Of a DNA stretch of 48,032 bases, positions 36,809 to 48,025 are shown piece after piece. Made by a program: the position numbers and the translations under genes. The notes under the pieces were generated by a model that saw only the letters and a program-made list of their open reading frames with translations, was not told the DNA's origin and did not search any database. Origin of the DNA: Sulfuritalea sp. (GTDB taxonomy: Bacteria; Pseudomonadota; Gammaproteobacteria; Burkholderiales; Rhodocyclaceae); the NCBI GenBank assembly GCA_030680805.1, contig JAUXUK010000010.1, positions 1-48,032 of the forward strand, given 5' to 3'. How positions within the stretch are numbered: position 1 is the first letter of the stretch; every line of letters starts with the position of its first letter.

Positions 36809-37228
36809 ATGAACTTCCAGCGAGGACGGCAGCGCGAAGAACTCGAGATCAACCTGATCCCGATGATCGATGTGCTCCTGGTGATCCTGATTTTTCTCAT
36901 GATCACCACGACGTATTCAAAGTTCTCCGGGCTCGAGATCAATCTGCCCACCGCCGACGCGCCGCAAAACAAGGAACAGCCGAACGAGATCAACGTGGTG
37001 GTTACCGCGGCCGGCGAGATCATGGTGAACAAGACTGCGCTGGGCGGTCGCGACATCGAAACCATCGCGAATGCGATGAAACGCCTGACCGGCACCGGCA
37101 AGGAGCCGGTAGTGATCATCAACGCCGACGCCAAGGCCGCGCATCAGAGCGTCATCGATGTCATGCAGGCGGCGCAGCAGGCCGGGCTGTCGCACATATC
37201 CTTTGCCACCCAGCAGGCGCAACGCTGA
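36809..37228 (+). CDS. exbD: ExbD/TolR family protein
   Basis: This 139-residue protein has a short cytoplasmic start, one membrane helix (residues 20-38) with the essential Asp in LIPMIDVLLVILIFLM, and a periplasmic domain. It forms the proton pathway with ExbB, 10 bp upstream. Its last 26 bp overlap the likely lpxK start. Confidence 0.93.
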   Translation: MNFQRGRQREELEINLIPMIDVLLVILIFLMITTTYSKFSGLEINLPTADAPQNKEQPNEINVVVTAAGEIMVNKTALGGRDIETIANAMKRLTGTGKEPVVIINADAKAAHQSVIDVMQAAQQAGLSHISFATQQAQR

Positions 37229-38231
37229 CGCCGGCGGTCTAGCCGCTGTCTGGCGGCGGCGTGGTCTGGCGGCCTGCCTGCTGCTTCCCTTTTCGCTGGT
37301 GTTCATGGGGCTCGTTGCCTTGCGGCGAACCTTGTATCGTGCTGGCCTCTTGCACAGGGAGCACCTCCCGGTGCCCGTGGTGGTGGTTGGCAACATCACC
37401 GTCGGCGGCAGCGGCAAGACGCCCCTGGTGATCCATCTGGCACAGGCTCTGCGCGCGCTCGGGCGACATCCCGGAATTGTCAGCCGCGGCTATCTCGGCG
37501 ATGCGACGCATGTGGCGGAAGTGACGTCCGGCAGCGATCCAGGCACGGTCGGTGACGAGCCCCTGTTGCTGGCACGGCGTAGCGGATGTCCGGTCTTTGT
37601 CGGCAGAGACCGGGTGGCGGCGGCCCGTGCTCTGCTCGCCGGGTATCCGCAATGCGATCTGATTCTCGCGGATGACGGTTTGCAGCACTATCGTCTGGAG
37701 CGCGAGATCGAGATCGCGGTGTTCGACGAGCGCGGGGTGATGAACGGCTGGTGCCTGCCAGCCGGGCCGTTGCGCGAGCCGACCTCGCGCCTGTCGCGGG
37801 TGGATGCGGTGGTTCTCAACGGAACCGCCGTATCGCCAGCGCCGACTTTTCAGCGCCCGGTGTTTGCAATGCGCTTGCGCGACGAGAGTTTCCATCGGCT
37901 CGACGATCCGTTGACGACGTGCAGTGCTGCGGATCTTGCCGGCCAGACCCTGAACGCCGTGGCCGGCATCGGCGCCCCGCAGCGGTTTTTCGATCGATTG
38001 CGCGCCATGGGGCTGAGCTTTGCCGAGCACGCATTCCCCGATCATCATGATTTCCGCGCCGAAGAACTCGCCTTTGACGGCGACGCGATCCTGACGACAG
38101 AAAAGGATGCCGTAAAATTGGCTCGACTTTCCTTGCCTCTGCCGGTCTGGGTATTGCCCGTCACGGCCGAGACAAGTCCCGACCTCGCCGCATTTGTTCT
38201 GGAGAAGATCGATGGACACCCGTCTGCTTGA
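37203..38231 (+). CDS. lpxK: Tetraacyldisaccharide 4'-kinase
   Basis: This kinase of about 342 residues adds the 4'-phosphate to the lipid A precursor at the inner membrane. It has an N-terminal membrane helix ([17 protein letters not shown]), then the Walker A motif [14 protein letters not shown] and the DDGLQHYRL segment. The start is uncertain: a TTG at 37203 or an ATG at 37158, both inside exbD; no ribosome binding site decides. A sense copy of the dispersed repeat encodes VSPAPTF near residue 211. The stop overlaps ycaR by 20 bp. Confidence 0.9.
   Translation: MPPSRRNADAGGLAAVWRRRGLAACLLLPFSLVFMGLVALRRTLYRAGLLHREHLPVPVVVVGNITVGGSGKTPLVIHLAQALRALGRHPGIVSRGYLGDATHVAEVTSGSDPGTVGDEPLLLARRSGCPVFVGRDRVAAARALLAGYPQCDLILADDGLQHYRLEREIEIAVFDERGVMNGWCLPAGPLREPTSRLSRVDAVVLNGTAVSPAPTFQRPVFAMRLRDESFHRLDDPLTTCSAADLAGQTLNAVAGIGAPQRFFDRLRAMGLSFAEHAFPDHHDFRAEELAFDGDAILTTEKDAVKLARLSLPLPVWVLPVTAETSPDLAAFVLEKIDGHPSA
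37827..37850 (+). repeat. Short-form dispersed repeat, copy in lpxK (sense)
   Basis: GCCGTATCGCC followed by AGCGCCGACTTTT, core at 37838-37849. It is read as VSPAPTF between the strands VVLNG and PVFAMRL. Confidence 0.75.
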
Positions 38232-38388
38232 AATACTTGTTTGTCCCGTCTGCAAGGGGCCGCTGGAAAACCGCAAGGCGGCGTCCGAACTGGTCTGCAA
38301 AGCCTGCAAACTCGCCTATCCGGTCAAGGACGATATTCCGGTGATGCTCGAAGACGAGGCGCGTCAGCTCGGGCCCGAAGAAGCCTGA
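38212..38388 (+). CDS. ycaR: Trm112/YcaR-like small zinc-ribbon protein
   Basis: This 58-residue protein of the UPF0434/Trm112 type begins [18 protein letters not shown]. It has two Cys pairs, CPVC and CKAC, that can hold one zinc, and the terminal [12 protein letters not shown]. In yeast Trm112 activates methyltransferases; the role in bacteria is not settled. It lies between lpxK and kdsB, overlapping both by a few bases, its usual place. Confidence 0.93.
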   Translation: MDTRLLEILVCPVCKGPLENRKAASELVCKACKLAYPVKDDIPVMLEDEARQLGPEEA

Positions 38389-39161
38389 TGGGGATTCGCG
38401 TCGTTATCCCGGCGCGCTACGCATCGACGCGCCTGCCGGGAAAGCCCTTGGCCGATATTGCCGGCCGGCCGATGATCGTGCGCGTGGCGGCCGCGGCCCG
38501 GCGCGCGCGGACCGATGGCGTCTGGGTGGCGACCGATGACGAGCGGATTGCCGCAGCGGTTCGGCAGCACGGCTTCGATGCGGTGATGACCCGCGCCGAC
38601 CATGCCAGCGGCACGGATCGCATCGCCGAGGTGGCGGATCAACTCGACTGGAATGATGACGACGTCGTGGTCAATGTGCAGGGTGACGAGCCGCTGCTGG
38701 AGCCCGCCCTGATCGAAGCCGTTGCCGCGGCCTTGCACGGCGATCCCGATGCGGCGATGGCCACCGCCGCCCACCCACTGACGGGTGCGGATGATTTCTT
38801 CAATCCCAATGTGGTCAAGGTGGTCTGTGATGTGCGTGGCCGCGCCTTGTACTTCAGCCGCGCTCCCATCCCGTGGGACCGGGATCGGTTCGCGGAAGCA
38901 CGCGACGAGCTGCCTGCCGATCCGCGGGCGCTGCGCCACATCGGCTTATATGCCTATCGCGTAAGTTTTCTGCGCCGCTTTGGCCAACTTGCCGCCTCAC
39001 CCCTGGAACGCTGCGAGTCGCTGGAGCAACTACGCGCGCTTTGGCATGGCTATCCCATTCAGGTGGTGAGTGTCGACCATCCACCTGCGCCCGGGGTCGA
39101 TACGCCAGAAGATCTGGAACGCGTGCGCCGATTGTTTGACGCCGGCAAGGATTCGGAGTAA
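38388..39161 (+). CDS. kdsB: 3-deoxy-manno-octulosonate cytidylyltransferase
   Basis: This 257-residue CMP-KDO synthetase activates KDO for lipopolysaccharide inner core. It starts [24 protein letters not shown] with the nucleotide-binding RxxSxRxPGKxL motif. The conserved [25 protein letters not shown] and [15 protein letters not shown] follow. The ATG overlaps the ycaR stop (TGATG). It closes the envelope gene run. Confidence 0.96.
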   Translation: MGIRVVIPARYASTRLPGKPLADIAGRPMIVRVAAAARRARTDGVWVATDDERIAAAVRQHGFDAVMTRADHASGTDRIAEVADQLDWNDDDVVVNVQGDEPLLEPALIEAVAAALHGDPDAAMATAAHPLTGADDFFNPNVVKVVCDVRGRALYFSRAPIPWDRDRFAEARDELPADPRALRHIGLYAYRVSFLRRFGQLAASPLERCESLEQLRALWHGYPIQVVSVDHPPAPGVDTPEDLERVRRLFDAGKDSE

Positions 39162-39887
<726 letters not shown>

Positions 39888-39923
39888 CGCATCGTCCATC
39901 CGTATTTCCGACGAGGAGTTCCC

Positions 39924-41033
39924 ATGGCCAGTCATATCCGACGCATCGCTGTCTGTACCGGCGGGGGAGACGCCCCCGGTCTGAATGCCGTGATCCGGGC
40001 GGTGGTCATCGCGGCCGCCAACCGGGGCTGGGAATGCTACGGAATCCGGGAGGGCTTCAACGGCATCATGTTCCCGGAGCGCTACCCGGAGGGTGGCGTG
40101 TTCCGCCTGACTCGCGAAAAGGTCCGCGGCATCGGGCATCTGGGCGGCACCATATTGGGTACCACCAACAAGGGCAACCCGATGCATTTCCCTATGAAAA
40201 TGCCCGACGGGACAACGAAGGACCTGGATCGAACGGATGAGATTCTGGAGTTTTTCGCGAAGAAGGAACTCGATGCTCTGGTGTCCATCGGTGGCGACGG
40301 TTCGCTCACCATCGCCAATGCGCTGCACCAGAAAGGCTTGCGCGTAGTGGGTGTGCCCAAGACCATCGACAACGATCTGGACAAGACCTTCACCACGTTC
40401 GGCTTCGATACGGCGGTGGCCTTTGCCACCGAGTGCATGGACCGGCTGCACAGTACGGCCGAAAGCCATCAGCGGGTGATGGTGGTCGAGGTCATGGGCC
40501 GCTATGCAGGCTGGATTGCACTGCATGCGGGTATTGCAGGCAGTGCCCATGCCATCCTGATCCCCGAGATTCCGTTCGATATCGACAAAGTGGCGGCCAA
40601 GATCCGCGCGCGGGACAACGAGGGCAGGATGTATTCCCTGGTCATGGTTGCAGAAGGTGCCGAACCGATCCATGGTCATCGGGAAGTTCTCGCTCCGGCC
40701 GAGATCGGTCACGCCGAGCGCCTCGGCGGAGTCGGCGAGCGAATCGCCAAGGTGCTCGGCGAGCGGACCGGCAAGGACGTCCGGGTGGTGGTGCTCGGCC
40801 ATCTGTTGCGCGGAGGCAGCCCGACGTCATTCGATCGACTTGCGGCCATGCGCTTTGGCACTGCCGCGGTCAGGGGGCTGGATGAGGGGCGGTCCGGCGT
40901 CATGGTGGCCCTCGCCTTCCCCAACGTAAATTATGTCGCGCTGGAGGAGGTCGCCGGCAGGATGAAGGGTGTTCCCCTCGACTGCGATACCCTGCAGACC
41001 GGCAGGGATCTGGGAATCAGCTTCGGCGACTGA
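39924..41033 (+). CDS. pfkA: 6-phosphofructokinase with mixed ATP/PPi signature
   Basis: This 369-residue enzyme phosphorylates fructose 6-phosphate. It starts RIAVCTGGGDAPGLNAVIRA. The donor loop is GGDGS, as in ATP enzymes, while the next motif is PKTIDND with the Lys usual in PPi enzymes; ATP types have PGTIDND. The MGRYAGWIAL substrate motif and RGGSPTSFDR follow. Such mixed enzymes belong to the third PFK clade, in which both ATP and PPi use are known, so the donor cannot be fixed by sequence. GAGGAG lies 6 bp before the ATG. Its end converges on a second PFK. Confidence 0.88.
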   Translation: MASHIRRIAVCTGGGDAPGLNAVIRAVVIAAANRGWECYGIREGFNGIMFPERYPEGGVFRLTREKVRGIGHLGGTILGTTNKGNPMHFPMKMPDGTTKDLDRTDEILEFFAKKELDALVSIGGDGSLTIANALHQKGLRVVGVPKTIDNDLDKTFTTFGFDTAVAFATECMDRLHSTAESHQRVMVVEVMGRYAGWIALHAGIAGSAHAILIPEIPFDIDKVAAKIRARDNEGRMYSLVMVAEGAEPIHGHREVLAPAEIGHAERLGGVGERIAKVLGERTGKDVRVVVLGHLLRGGSPTSFDRLAAMRFGTAAVRGLDEGRSGVMVALAFPNVNYVALEEVAGRMKGVPLDCDTLQTGRDLGISFGD

Positions 41034-41058
41034 TCTGCGCCGCCCGGTGCAGATCAGT
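41029..41058. terminator. Inverted repeat over the pfkA stop codon
   Basis: ACTGATCTGC (41029-41038) and GCAGATCAGT (41049-41058) form a perfect 10-bp stem around a 10-nt loop in the gap between the two convergent PFK genes. No T run follows, so termination is only probable. Confidence 0.5.
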
Positions 41059-41077
41059 TCCTTCCGGCCGGTTCGGA

Positions 41078-42346
41078 CTACTTGCCGGGATTCAGGATTT
41101 TGGCAACCTTGTTGAGCCGCAACCGATAGGCGTCCGGCAAGCCGGAACCCAGCAGCGGGCGCAGATACATCCTGAACGCGTCGGTGACATCGGTGCCGCT
41201 GGCAGCGATGAACTCGTCTTCCATGACCCGGGTTTTCCCCGCCACGGATTCCAGCGGAACCAGTTGGTAATCAACTGAGTAAAAGCCTGTGCGCTTGATC
41301 GCCACGGAGCCGTCGCGATCGCCCCACATGGCGTATTGCACGGCCTTTTCGCCGACCTCGCGGGCTTCGCGCTGGTCGACATCCGATACGCAGCCCATGA
41401 ACGAACGCTGGAGATAGCCAAAGGTGTCGCCCCGTACACGCTTGATGCCCAGCTTGCTCTTGATCTCGTCGCAGAGCAGATCGGCGAGGGCGCCGGTACC
41501 CGAGAGCTGCACATTGCCGTGGGCATCCCGTTCCACGTGCGTCGTCAGTTGAGTGATGATGGGCGTGCCCTGGCTGTCGTGAATGCCCTCGGACGCTGCA
41601 ATTACGCAGCGGCCGTATTTTTCGTAGGTGGTCTTGACGTCCGCCAGGAATTTATCGACGCTGAAGGTGCGTTCCGGCAGGTAGATCAGGTGCGGGCCAT
41701 CGTCGGGAAATTTCTTCCCAAGGGCCGCCGCGGCAGTCAGAAAGCCGGCATGCCGTCCCATCACCACGCCCAGGTAAACCCCTGGCAGTGCGGCGTTGTC
41801 CAGGTTGGCTCCCATGAAGGCCTGTGCGACAAAGCGGGCCGCTGACGGGAAGCCCGGTGTGTGGTCGTTGCCGACCAGATCGTTATCGATTGTCTTTGGA
41901 ATGTGAATGCAGCGCAACGGATAATCGGCTCGCCTCGCTTCTTCACTGACAATCCGCACCGTGTCGGAAGAATCGTTGCCGCCGATGTAGAAGAAGTAGC
42001 CAATGTCGTGCGCCTTGAGAACCTCGAATATCTCGTGGCAGTACTTCAGGTCGGGTTTGTCGCGCGTCGACCCCAACGCCGAGGACGGCGTGCTGGCGAC
42101 CATTTCGATGTTGTGGCTGGTTTCCTGGGTGAGGTCGAGGAAGTCTTCGTTGACGATGCCGGACACGCCGTGATAGGCGCCATAGACCAATTCGACGTTG
42201 CGGAACTTGCGGGCTTCGAGGACGACACCGGCCATCGATTGATTGATGACGGCGGTCGGTCCTCCGCCCTGGGCGACCAGTACCTTTCCTCGTGGCATGG
42301 TGCGGCGTTCGTTTCGGTTGATCAGGCTGGATTGATTTTCGGTCAT
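41078..42346 (-). CDS. pfp: Pyrophosphate-dependent 6-phosphofructokinase
   Basis: This 422-residue enzyme uses PPi as donor to phosphorylate fructose 6-phosphate reversibly. The signature GGNDSSDT has Asp-type residues in place of the ATP-specific Gly, and PKTIDND has the Lys of PPi enzymes. VMGRHAGFLTAAAAL and PERTFSVDKFL follow. The start is 42346; another ATG at 42298 would still leave the full domain, and neither has a strong ribosome binding site. It lies head to head with hppA across 283 bp. Confidence 0.9.
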   Translation of the reverse strand: MTENQSSLINRNERRTMPRGKVLVAQGGGPTAVINQSMAGVVLEARKFRNVELVYGAYHGVSGIVNEDFLDLTQETSHNIEMVASTPSSALGSTRDKPDLKYCHEIFEVLKAHDIGYFFYIGGNDSSDTVRIVSEEARRADYPLRCIHIPKTIDNDLVGNDHTPGFPSAARFVAQAFMGANLDNAALPGVYLGVVMGRHAGFLTAAAALGKKFPDDGPHLIYLPERTFSVDKFLADVKTTYEKYGRCVIAASEGIHDSQGTPIITQLTTHVERDAHGNVQLSGTGALADLLCDEIKSKLGIKRVRGDTFGYLQRSFMGCVSDVDQREAREVGEKAVQYAMWGDRDGSVAIKRTGFYSVDYQLVPLESVAGKTRVMEDEFIAASGTDVTDAFRMYLRPLLGSGLPDAYRLRLNKVAKILNPGK

Positions 42347-42629
42347 GTGAGTAGATCCGTCTTCAGTAATTGAGCCAGGCTGGCAAACTGCTCCTCGATA
42401 TTTACTATATCCGTCATTTACCTCGGGTGGCATCCATCAACCGGATTTGTTCATCAATTGAATTTCTTCGCTCTCGGCGCGGTGTGATGCACTATGTGAC
42501 TTCATCCGCGGCACCCGGCGATTAATCGGACCCGAAACACGGGCCGGGCCTTTTTTTCGAGGCTGCACGGTTTGGATGGCATGATAAAATAGTCGATTGA
42601 GTTCATTAATTACCTGAGGGGGGACTTCT
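42347..42629. promoter_or_regulatory. Divergent pfp/hppA control region
   Basis: There is no gene here. An extended -10 promoter for hppA, TGATAAAAT (42582-42590), sits 40 bp before its start. A T7 tract preceded by a weak GC stem (about 42531-42557) could be an attenuator or a terminator remnant. The promoter of pfp was not resolved. Confidence 0.5.
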
Positions 42630-44735
42630 ATGTCAGCAGGACTGATGTTTGCGTTGATCTGTGCCGTGGCGGCAATCGCTTACGGCTGGATCATGAGCCA
42701 GTGGATTCTGGCGCAACCGGCGGGCAATGACCGCATGAAGGAAATCGCCGCCGCGATTCAGGAAGGCGCTCAAGCGTATCTGAATCGTCAATACACCACG
42801 ATCGGTATCGTCGGTGCGGTACTTGCGGTGCTGATCCTGGTATTCCTTGGGGCAAAGACGGCCATCGGTTTCGTGATTGGTGCCGTATTGTCCGGCGCTG
42901 CCGGCTATATCGGCATGAACGTTTCGGTTCGCGCCAACGTGCGCACGGCGCAGGCAGCAACTGTCGGCTTGAACGAGGCGCTTAACGTGGCCTTCAAGGG
43001 CGGTGCCATCACCGGCATGCTGGTGGTTGGCCTCGGCCTGCTGGGCGTTGCCGGTTACTACGCCGTGCTGAAGTTCATGGGCGGCCCGAACATCAAACTG
43101 GAAGACATCATCCATCCGCTGGTCGGCCTCGGTTTCGGTTCCTCCCTGATTTCGATCTTCGCCCGACTCGGCGGCGGCATCTTCACCAAGGGCGCCGACG
43201 TCGGCGCCGACCTGGTGGGCAAGGTGGAAGCCGGCATTCCCGAGGATGATCCGCGCAACCCGGCGGTGATCGCCGACAACGTCGGCGACAACGTCGGCGA
43301 CTGCGCCGGCATGGCGGCCGACCTGTTCGAGACCTACGCGGTGACCACGGTGGCCACCATGCTGCTGGGTGTGCTGCTGCTCAAGGCGAATCCGGCCTTC
43401 GCCGAACAGGCGGTCATCTTTCCGCTGGCACTGGGCGGCTTCGCGATCATCGCCTCGATCATCGGCGTGATGTTCGTCAAGGCACGTGACGGCGGCAAGA
43501 TCATGAACGCGCTGTATCGTGGCCTGGCGGTCGCCGGCGTGCTGGCGCTGGTCGCCTTCTACCCGATGACCACCTGGCTGATCGACGATCACCTGCTCGA
43601 CAGCGTGATGAACATCAGCGGCGGCTCGCATATGCGCCTCTACGGTGCGGCGGTGGTCGGTCTGGTCCTGACCGGCCTGATGGTGTACATCACCGAGTAC
43701 TACACCGGCACGGAATTCAAGCCGGTGCAGCATGTGGCGGAAGCGTCGACCACGGGTCACGGTACCAACATCATCGCCGGTCTCGGCGTGTCGATGAAGT
43801 CCACTGCATGGCCGGTGCTTTCGGTGTGTGCCGCGATCTGGGCTTCCTACACCATGGGCGGCCTCTACGGCATCGCCATCGCTGCCACCTCAATGTTGTC
43901 CATGTCCGGCATCGTCGTCGCACTTGACGCCTACGGTCCGATCACCGACAACGCCGGCGGCATAGCTGAAATGGCGGAACTGCCGCCTTCCGTGCGGGCC
44001 ATCACCGATCCGCTGGACGCCGTGGGCAATACGACCAAGGCGGTGACGAAGGGCTACGCCATCGGTTCCGCTGGCCTCGCCGCACTGGTGCTGTTCGCCG
44101 ACTTCACGCACGGTCTGGAAGCGCTCAAGCCGGGCATCAAGTTCGCGTTCGACCTGTCCGATCCGGCGGTCATCATCGGCCTCTTCGTCGGCGGCATGGT
44201 GCCCTACCTGTTTGCCGCAATGGGCATGGAAGCGGTGGGTCGCGCCGCCGGCTCCGTGGTGGTCGAAGTGCGCCGCCAGTTCAAGGAAATCAAGGGCATC
44301 ATGGAAGGCACGGCCAAGCCGGAATACGGCACCTGCGTCGACATGCTGACCAAGGCCGCCATCAAGGAAATGATGATCCCGTCGCTCTTGCCGGTGCTGG
44401 TTCCGGTGGTGGTCGCCGTCGTCATGAACTTCCTGATGCCCCCGCTGAACGGTGTCGGCGCGGGCGTTCGCGCCCTCGGCGGCGTGCTGATGGGCACCAT
44501 CGTCACCGGCCTGTTCGTCGCCATTTCGATGACCACCGGCGGCGGCTGCTGGGACAACGCCAAGAAGTATATCGAAGACGGCCACTTCGGCGGCAAGGGT
44601 TCCGAGGCGCACAAGGCGGCTGTCACCGGCGACACCGTGGGCGATCCGTACAAGGATACGGCCGGCCCGGCGGTGAATCCGCTGATCAAGATCATCAACA
44701 TCGTGGCACTGCTGATTCTGCCGCTGGTGGTGTGA
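42630..44735 (+). CDS. hppA: Membrane-bound proton-translocating pyrophosphatase, K+-independent type
   Basis: This 701-residue polytopic membrane enzyme couples hydrolysis of PPi to proton export. The active-site signature [21 protein letters not shown] lies near residue 216, followed by [17 protein letters not shown] near 434. The segment [10 protein letters not shown] has Lys and Thr at the two positions that separate K+-independent (GNTTKA..T) from K+-dependent (GNTTAA..G) pumps. Roughly 15-16 hydrophobic helices are visible. GAGGGGGGAC precedes the ATG. Its divergence from pfp suggests joint use of PPi. A terminator hairpin begins 24 nt after the stop. Confidence 0.95.
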   Translation: MSAGLMFALICAVAAIAYGWIMSQWILAQPAGNDRMKEIAAAIQEGAQAYLNRQYTTIGIVGAVLAVLILVFLGAKTAIGFVIGAVLSGAAGYIGMNVSVRANVRTAQAATVGLNEALNVAFKGGAITGMLVVGLGLLGVAGYYAVLKFMGGPNIKLEDIIHPLVGLGFGSSLISIFARLGGGIFTKGADVGADLVGKVEAGIPEDDPRNPAVIADNVGDNVGDCAGMAADLFETYAVTTVATMLLGVLLLKANPAFAEQAVIFPLALGGFAIIASIIGVMFVKARDGGKIMNALYRGLAVAGVLALVAFYPMTTWLIDDHLLDSVMNISGGSHMRLYGAAVVGLVLTGLMVYITEYYTGTEFKPVQHVAEASTTGHGTNIIAGLGVSMKSTAWPVLSVCAAIWASYTMGGLYGIAIAATSMLSMSGIVVALDAYGPITDNAGGIAEMAELPPSVRAITDPLDAVGNTTKAVTKGYAIGSAGLAALVLFADFTHGLEALKPGIKFAFDLSDPAVIIGLFVGGMVPYLFAAMGMEAVGRAAGSVVVEVRRQFKEIKGIMEGTAKPEYGTCVDMLTKAAIKEMMIPSLLPVLVPVVVAVVMNFLMPPLNGVGAGVRALGGVLMGTIVTGLFVAISMTTGGGCWDNAKKYIEDGHFGGKGSEAHKAAVTGDTVGDPYKDTAGPAVNPLIKIINIVALLILPLVV

Positions 44736-44746
44736 TCTTTCGTAAC

Positions 44747-46489
44747 ATGATCGGTCGAACGGGCAGCCTGCGGGCTGCCCGTTTTGCATTGGCGCTCGCC
44801 ATCTTGGCGAGCGCCGTGGCGACTTGGGCCCAAGCCGATCAGCCAGAAGCGGCGAGCGGCTTTGCGCCCCGGCCTGCGGTGACCAGCAAGGGTTACATGG
44901 CAGTTACGGCAAATGTCTACGCGACCGCCGCCGCTTCCGAAATTCTGCAACTCGGCGGCAATGCGCTCGATGCCGCCATCGCCGCGCAATGGGTACTGAA
45001 CCTGGTTGAGCCTCAGTCGTCGGGCATCGGTGGCGGCGGATTCCTGCTGCATTGGGATGCGACGCAGCGTCTGGTGTCGGTATGGGACGGTCGGGAGATC
45101 GCTCCCCGTAGCGCCAGCGCCGACTTTTCCAGGCGGTTCGATGGCAGTGCCGCGAAATTCCACGAGATGCTCGCGACGGGGAAGGCAGTCGGCGTTCCCG
45201 GGTTGGTCGCCATGCTGGAAGCGGCGCACGTGCGCCACGGCAAGCTGAAGTGGGCGCGGCTTTTCCAGCCGGCAATACGTCTCGCGGAAAACGGTTTTGC
45301 GGTGTCGCCGCGCCTGCACCTGCTGTTGCGCGACGACCCCTTGCTGCGCCGCGACGAGGGGGCACGGGCGCTCTATTACCAGGGAAGCGGCGAAGCCATG
45401 CCGGTCGGTGAAATCCTGCGCAACCCCGAGTTCGCCACAACCCTGCGCGGTATTGCGGCAGCAGGTGCGCACGCTCTGCATGAAGGCGCAATGGCCGACC
45501 GCATCGTAACAACGGTCGGGCAGCGCGGAGGCACGCTGACGGCAAAGGACATGAGCGACTATCGGCCAAGGCAGCGCGATGCGGTTTGCGGCCCGTATCG
45601 CCAGTGGCGCATCTGTGGCATGCCGCCACCGTCCTCGGGAGGCATTGGCGTCCTTCAGTTGCTGGGCCTGCTTGAGCGCAGTCGCGTGCCGGCAGATGAT
45701 GTTGCTGCACCGGATCATGTGCATCTGTTTGCCGAAGCCGGGCGACTTATCCATGCCGATCGAGCGCGCTATCTGGCCGACCCCGACTTTGTTTCGGTGC
45801 CTCAGCGCGCCATGCTTGAGCCTGGCTATCTGGAGCGGCGCGCTCGCTTGATCGATCACCGGCGCAGCATGGGAATAGCACTGCCGGGGGAGCTTCCGCA
45901 AATCCAGTCGCAGGCCGACGACGATGCCCCCGAATTGCCCGCGACCACGCATGTTTCGATTGTCGATCAGGCCGGGAATGCCGCGGCGCTGACGAGTTCG
46001 ATTGAAAGCGCGTTCGGCAGCCGGATCCAGGTCGCCGGGTTCCTGCTCAACAATCAGCTCACGGATTTCTCCTTCACCTCAGCGCGCGATGGCCTGCCGG
46101 TCGCCAATCGCTTGGAGCCGGGCAAGCGGCCACTGTCATCAATGGCCCCCACATTCGTGTTCGATGCAAATGGACGGCTTCATGCCGTGCTGGGATCGCC
46201 CGGAGGCGGTCGCATCATCAACTATGTGGCACGAACCCTGGTCGCCTTGCTCGACGGCGGGCAGGATCCGGCGCTGGCGGTTTCCCTGCCGCATATCGGC
46301 AACCGCAACGGGGCTACGGAAATTGAGCGAGGCCGGGTCCCGGAGGCACTGGCGCTGGAGTTGGAAAGGCGCGGGCATACGTTGCTGCGCACCGACATGA
46401 CCAGCGGCCTGCACTTGATCGTGCGGGTTGGCGACACATGGGTCGGGGCGGCGGACCCGCGGCGTGAAGGGGTTGCCCGGGGCGAATGA
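44747..46489 (+). CDS. ggt: Gamma-glutamyltransferase
   Basis: This 580-residue N-terminal nucleophile hydrolase is exported by a Sec signal (R-rich start, core FALALAILASAVATW, cleavage after AQA) and matures by self-cleavage before the Thr in ATTHVSIVD (near residue 410). It cleaves glutathione and other gamma-glutamyl compounds in the periplasm. The C-terminal small subunit keeps GSPGGGRIIN. The start is ATG 44747, 11 bp after the hppA stop, without a ribosome binding site. The first codons contain a terminator-type hairpin. A sense repeat copy encodes ASADF near residue 124. Confidence 0.92.
   Translation: MIGRTGSLRAARFALALAILASAVATWAQADQPEAASGFAPRPAVTSKGYMAVTANVYATAAASEILQLGGNALDAAIAAQWVLNLVEPQSSGIGGGGFLLHWDATQRLVSVWDGREIAPRSASADFSRRFDGSAAKFHEMLATGKAVGVPGLVAMLEAAHVRHGKLKWARLFQPAIRLAENGFAVSPRLHLLLRDDPLLRRDEGARALYYQGSGEAMPVGEILRNPEFATTLRGIAAAGAHALHEGAMADRIVTTVGQRGGTLTAKDMSDYRPRQRDAVCGPYRQWRICGMPPPSSGGIGVLQLLGLLERSRVPADDVAAPDHVHLFAEAGRLIHADRARYLADPDFVSVPQRAMLEPGYLERRARLIDHRRSMGIALPGELPQIQSQADDDAPELPATTHVSIVDQAGNAAALTSSIESAFGSRIQVAGFLLNNQLTDFSFTSARDGLPVANRLEPGKRPLSSMAPTFVFDANGRLHAVLGSPGGGRIINYVARTLVALLDGGQDPALAVSLPHIGNRNGATEIERGRVPEALALELERRGHTLLRTDMTSGLHLIVRVGDTWVGAADPRREGVARGE
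44759..44785 (+). terminator. Rho-independent terminator of hppA lying inside the ggt signal-peptide codons
   Basis: ACGGGCAGCC (44759-44768) pairs perfectly with GGCTGCCCGT (44773-44782) around TGCG, followed by TTT. It is 24 nt past the hppA stop and covers codons 5-13 of ggt. Confidence 0.8.
45105..45128 (+). repeat. Short-form dispersed repeat, copy in ggt (sense)
   Basis: CCCGTAGCGCC followed by AGCGCCGACTTTT, core at 45116-45127. It is read as RSASADF, in a different frame from the LysR and lpxK copies. Confidence 0.75.
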
Positions 46490-48025
46490 TCAGGCTGCGT
46501 TGCGCCGGAAATCTCGCGGCCGGAAGCCCAGCAGCCACAGTGTGGCGAAGTAGCTGGCGATCCCTCCCAGCACCACGCCTGAAAGTTGCAGCACGCGCTG
46601 GCCACCGCTCATCGCCAGCCATGAGGCATCGCTGGCGCAGGCAAACCACAGTACTGACCCCAGCACGACCAGTGCGGCCGCGAGTTTCAGCATGAATGCT
46701 CCCCAGCCAGCCTGTGGCTGGTAGACACCTCGCTGCCGCAGGCCGCGCCAGAGTAGCCACGCGTTGAGGCAGGATGCCAGTCCGATGGACAGGGCCAGCC
46801 CGGCATGCTTGAGCCAGCCGACGAAAGCGATGTTCATCAGTTGGGTCAGCGCCAGCGTGATCAGGGCGATCTTTACCGGCGTGCGGATGTCCTGCCGGGC
46901 GTAGAAGCCTGGCGCCAGTACCTTGACCAGAATCAGGCCGGTCAGGCCGATGGAATAGGCGACCAATGCTTCCCGGGTGCGCAGGACATCGACGGCGGAA
47001 AACGCACCGTATTGAAACAGCGTCGACAGCAGCGGCACGGCAAGCATGGCCAGGGCAAGGGACGCCGGCAAGGTCAGCATCAGGGTCAGGCGCAGGCCCC
47101 AGTCGAGCAGGGCCGAGAAATCCTCGGTCTTGCCATCGGCATGGGTTTTCGCCAGGCTCGGCAGCAAAATGGTACCCAGCGCCGCTCCCAGCAAGCCGGC
47201 GGGAAATTCCATCAGCCGATCGGCATAGTAAAGCCACGAGACGCTGCCGCTCTCGAGGAACGACGCAAAAATTGTATTGATCAGCAGGCTGATCTGCGCT
47301 ACGGAAACACCCAATACCGCCGGCGCCATGAGTTTGAGAATGCGCTGCACACCCTCGTCGCGCCAGAGCGGATCAAAGCGCGGCAGCATGCCGATCTTTG
47401 CCAGAGCGGGGAGCTGGATGCCGAGTTGCAGCGCGCCGCCGATGAAGACCGCCCAGCCCAGGGCCAGAACAGGCGGATCGAACCAGGGCGCGGCGAACAG
47501 CGCCATGCCGATCAGGGACAGATTCAGCATGACCGGCGTGAAGGCGGGCAGGGCGAATCGGCTCCACGTGTTCAGGATTCCCGCGGACAGGGCCACCAGC
47601 GACATGAACAGAATGTAGGGGAAGGCGATGCGCGTCAGTTCCACCGTCAGTTGGAACTTCTCGGCATCGGCACTGAAGCCGGGGGCTGTCACGGCGATCA
47701 GCAAGGGTGCGGCAGCCATGCCGAGCGCCGTGACTGCGATCAGGATAAGGAACAATACGCTGGCGACCCGATCGACCAGGGTTTTGGTTTCGGCCTCCCC
47801 CCGTCGATTGCGGTATTCGGCCAGGATCGGAACGAAGGCCTGTGAAAATGCGCCCTCGGCAAACAGGCGGCGCAACAGGTTGGGCAGGCGGAAGGCGACG
47901 AAGAAGGCGTCGGTCATCATCCAGGCGCCGAAACTCCGGGCGATCACGAAGTCGCTGACAAAGCCCAGAATGCGGGACAGCAGAGTCATCCCGCTGACGG
48001 TGGCCAAGGCACGGATCAGATTCAT
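46490..48025 (-). CDS. murJ: Lipid II flippase MurJ
   Basis: This 511-residue polytopic protein of the MOP superfamily moves lipid II across the inner membrane for peptidoglycan synthesis. About 14 helices are visible. The N-terminus [25 protein letters not shown] and the Arg-rich [22 protein letters not shown] carry the charged residues of the central cavity; [23 protein letters not shown] is the other family mark. Its stop codon abuts that of ggt with no gap (TGATCA). The promoter lies outside the window. Confidence 0.96.
   Translation of the reverse strand: MNLIRALATVSGMTLLSRILGFVSDFVIARSFGAWMMTDAFFVAFRLPNLLRRLFAEGAFSQAFVPILAEYRNRRGEAETKTLVDRVASVLFLILIAVTALGMAAAPLLIAVTAPGFSADAEKFQLTVELTRIAFPYILFMSLVALSAGILNTWSRFALPAFTPVMLNLSLIGMALFAAPWFDPPVLALGWAVFIGGALQLGIQLPALAKIGMLPRFDPLWRDEGVQRILKLMAPAVLGVSVAQISLLINTIFASFLESGSVSWLYYADRLMEFPAGLLGAALGTILLPSLAKTHADGKTEDFSALLDWGLRLTLMLTLPASLALAMLAVPLLSTLFQYGAFSAVDVLRTREALVAYSIGLTGLILVKVLAPGFYARQDIRTPVKIALITLALTQLMNIAFVGWLKHAGLALSIGLASCLNAWLLWRGLRQRGVYQPQAGWGAFMLKLAAALVVLGSVLWFACASDASWLAMSGGQRVLQLSGVVLGGIASYFATLWLLGFRPRDFRRNAA

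Noticed and set aside
42525..42560. A strong rho-independent terminator in the pfp/hppA gap
   Set aside because: A T7 tract is present but the stem before it is only about four uninterrupted pairs.
43100..43330. GCCGAC-rich tracts in hppA as further repeat copies
   Set aside because: They encode the conserved pyrophosphatase motif [11 protein letters not shown] and lack the AGCGCCGACTTT core.
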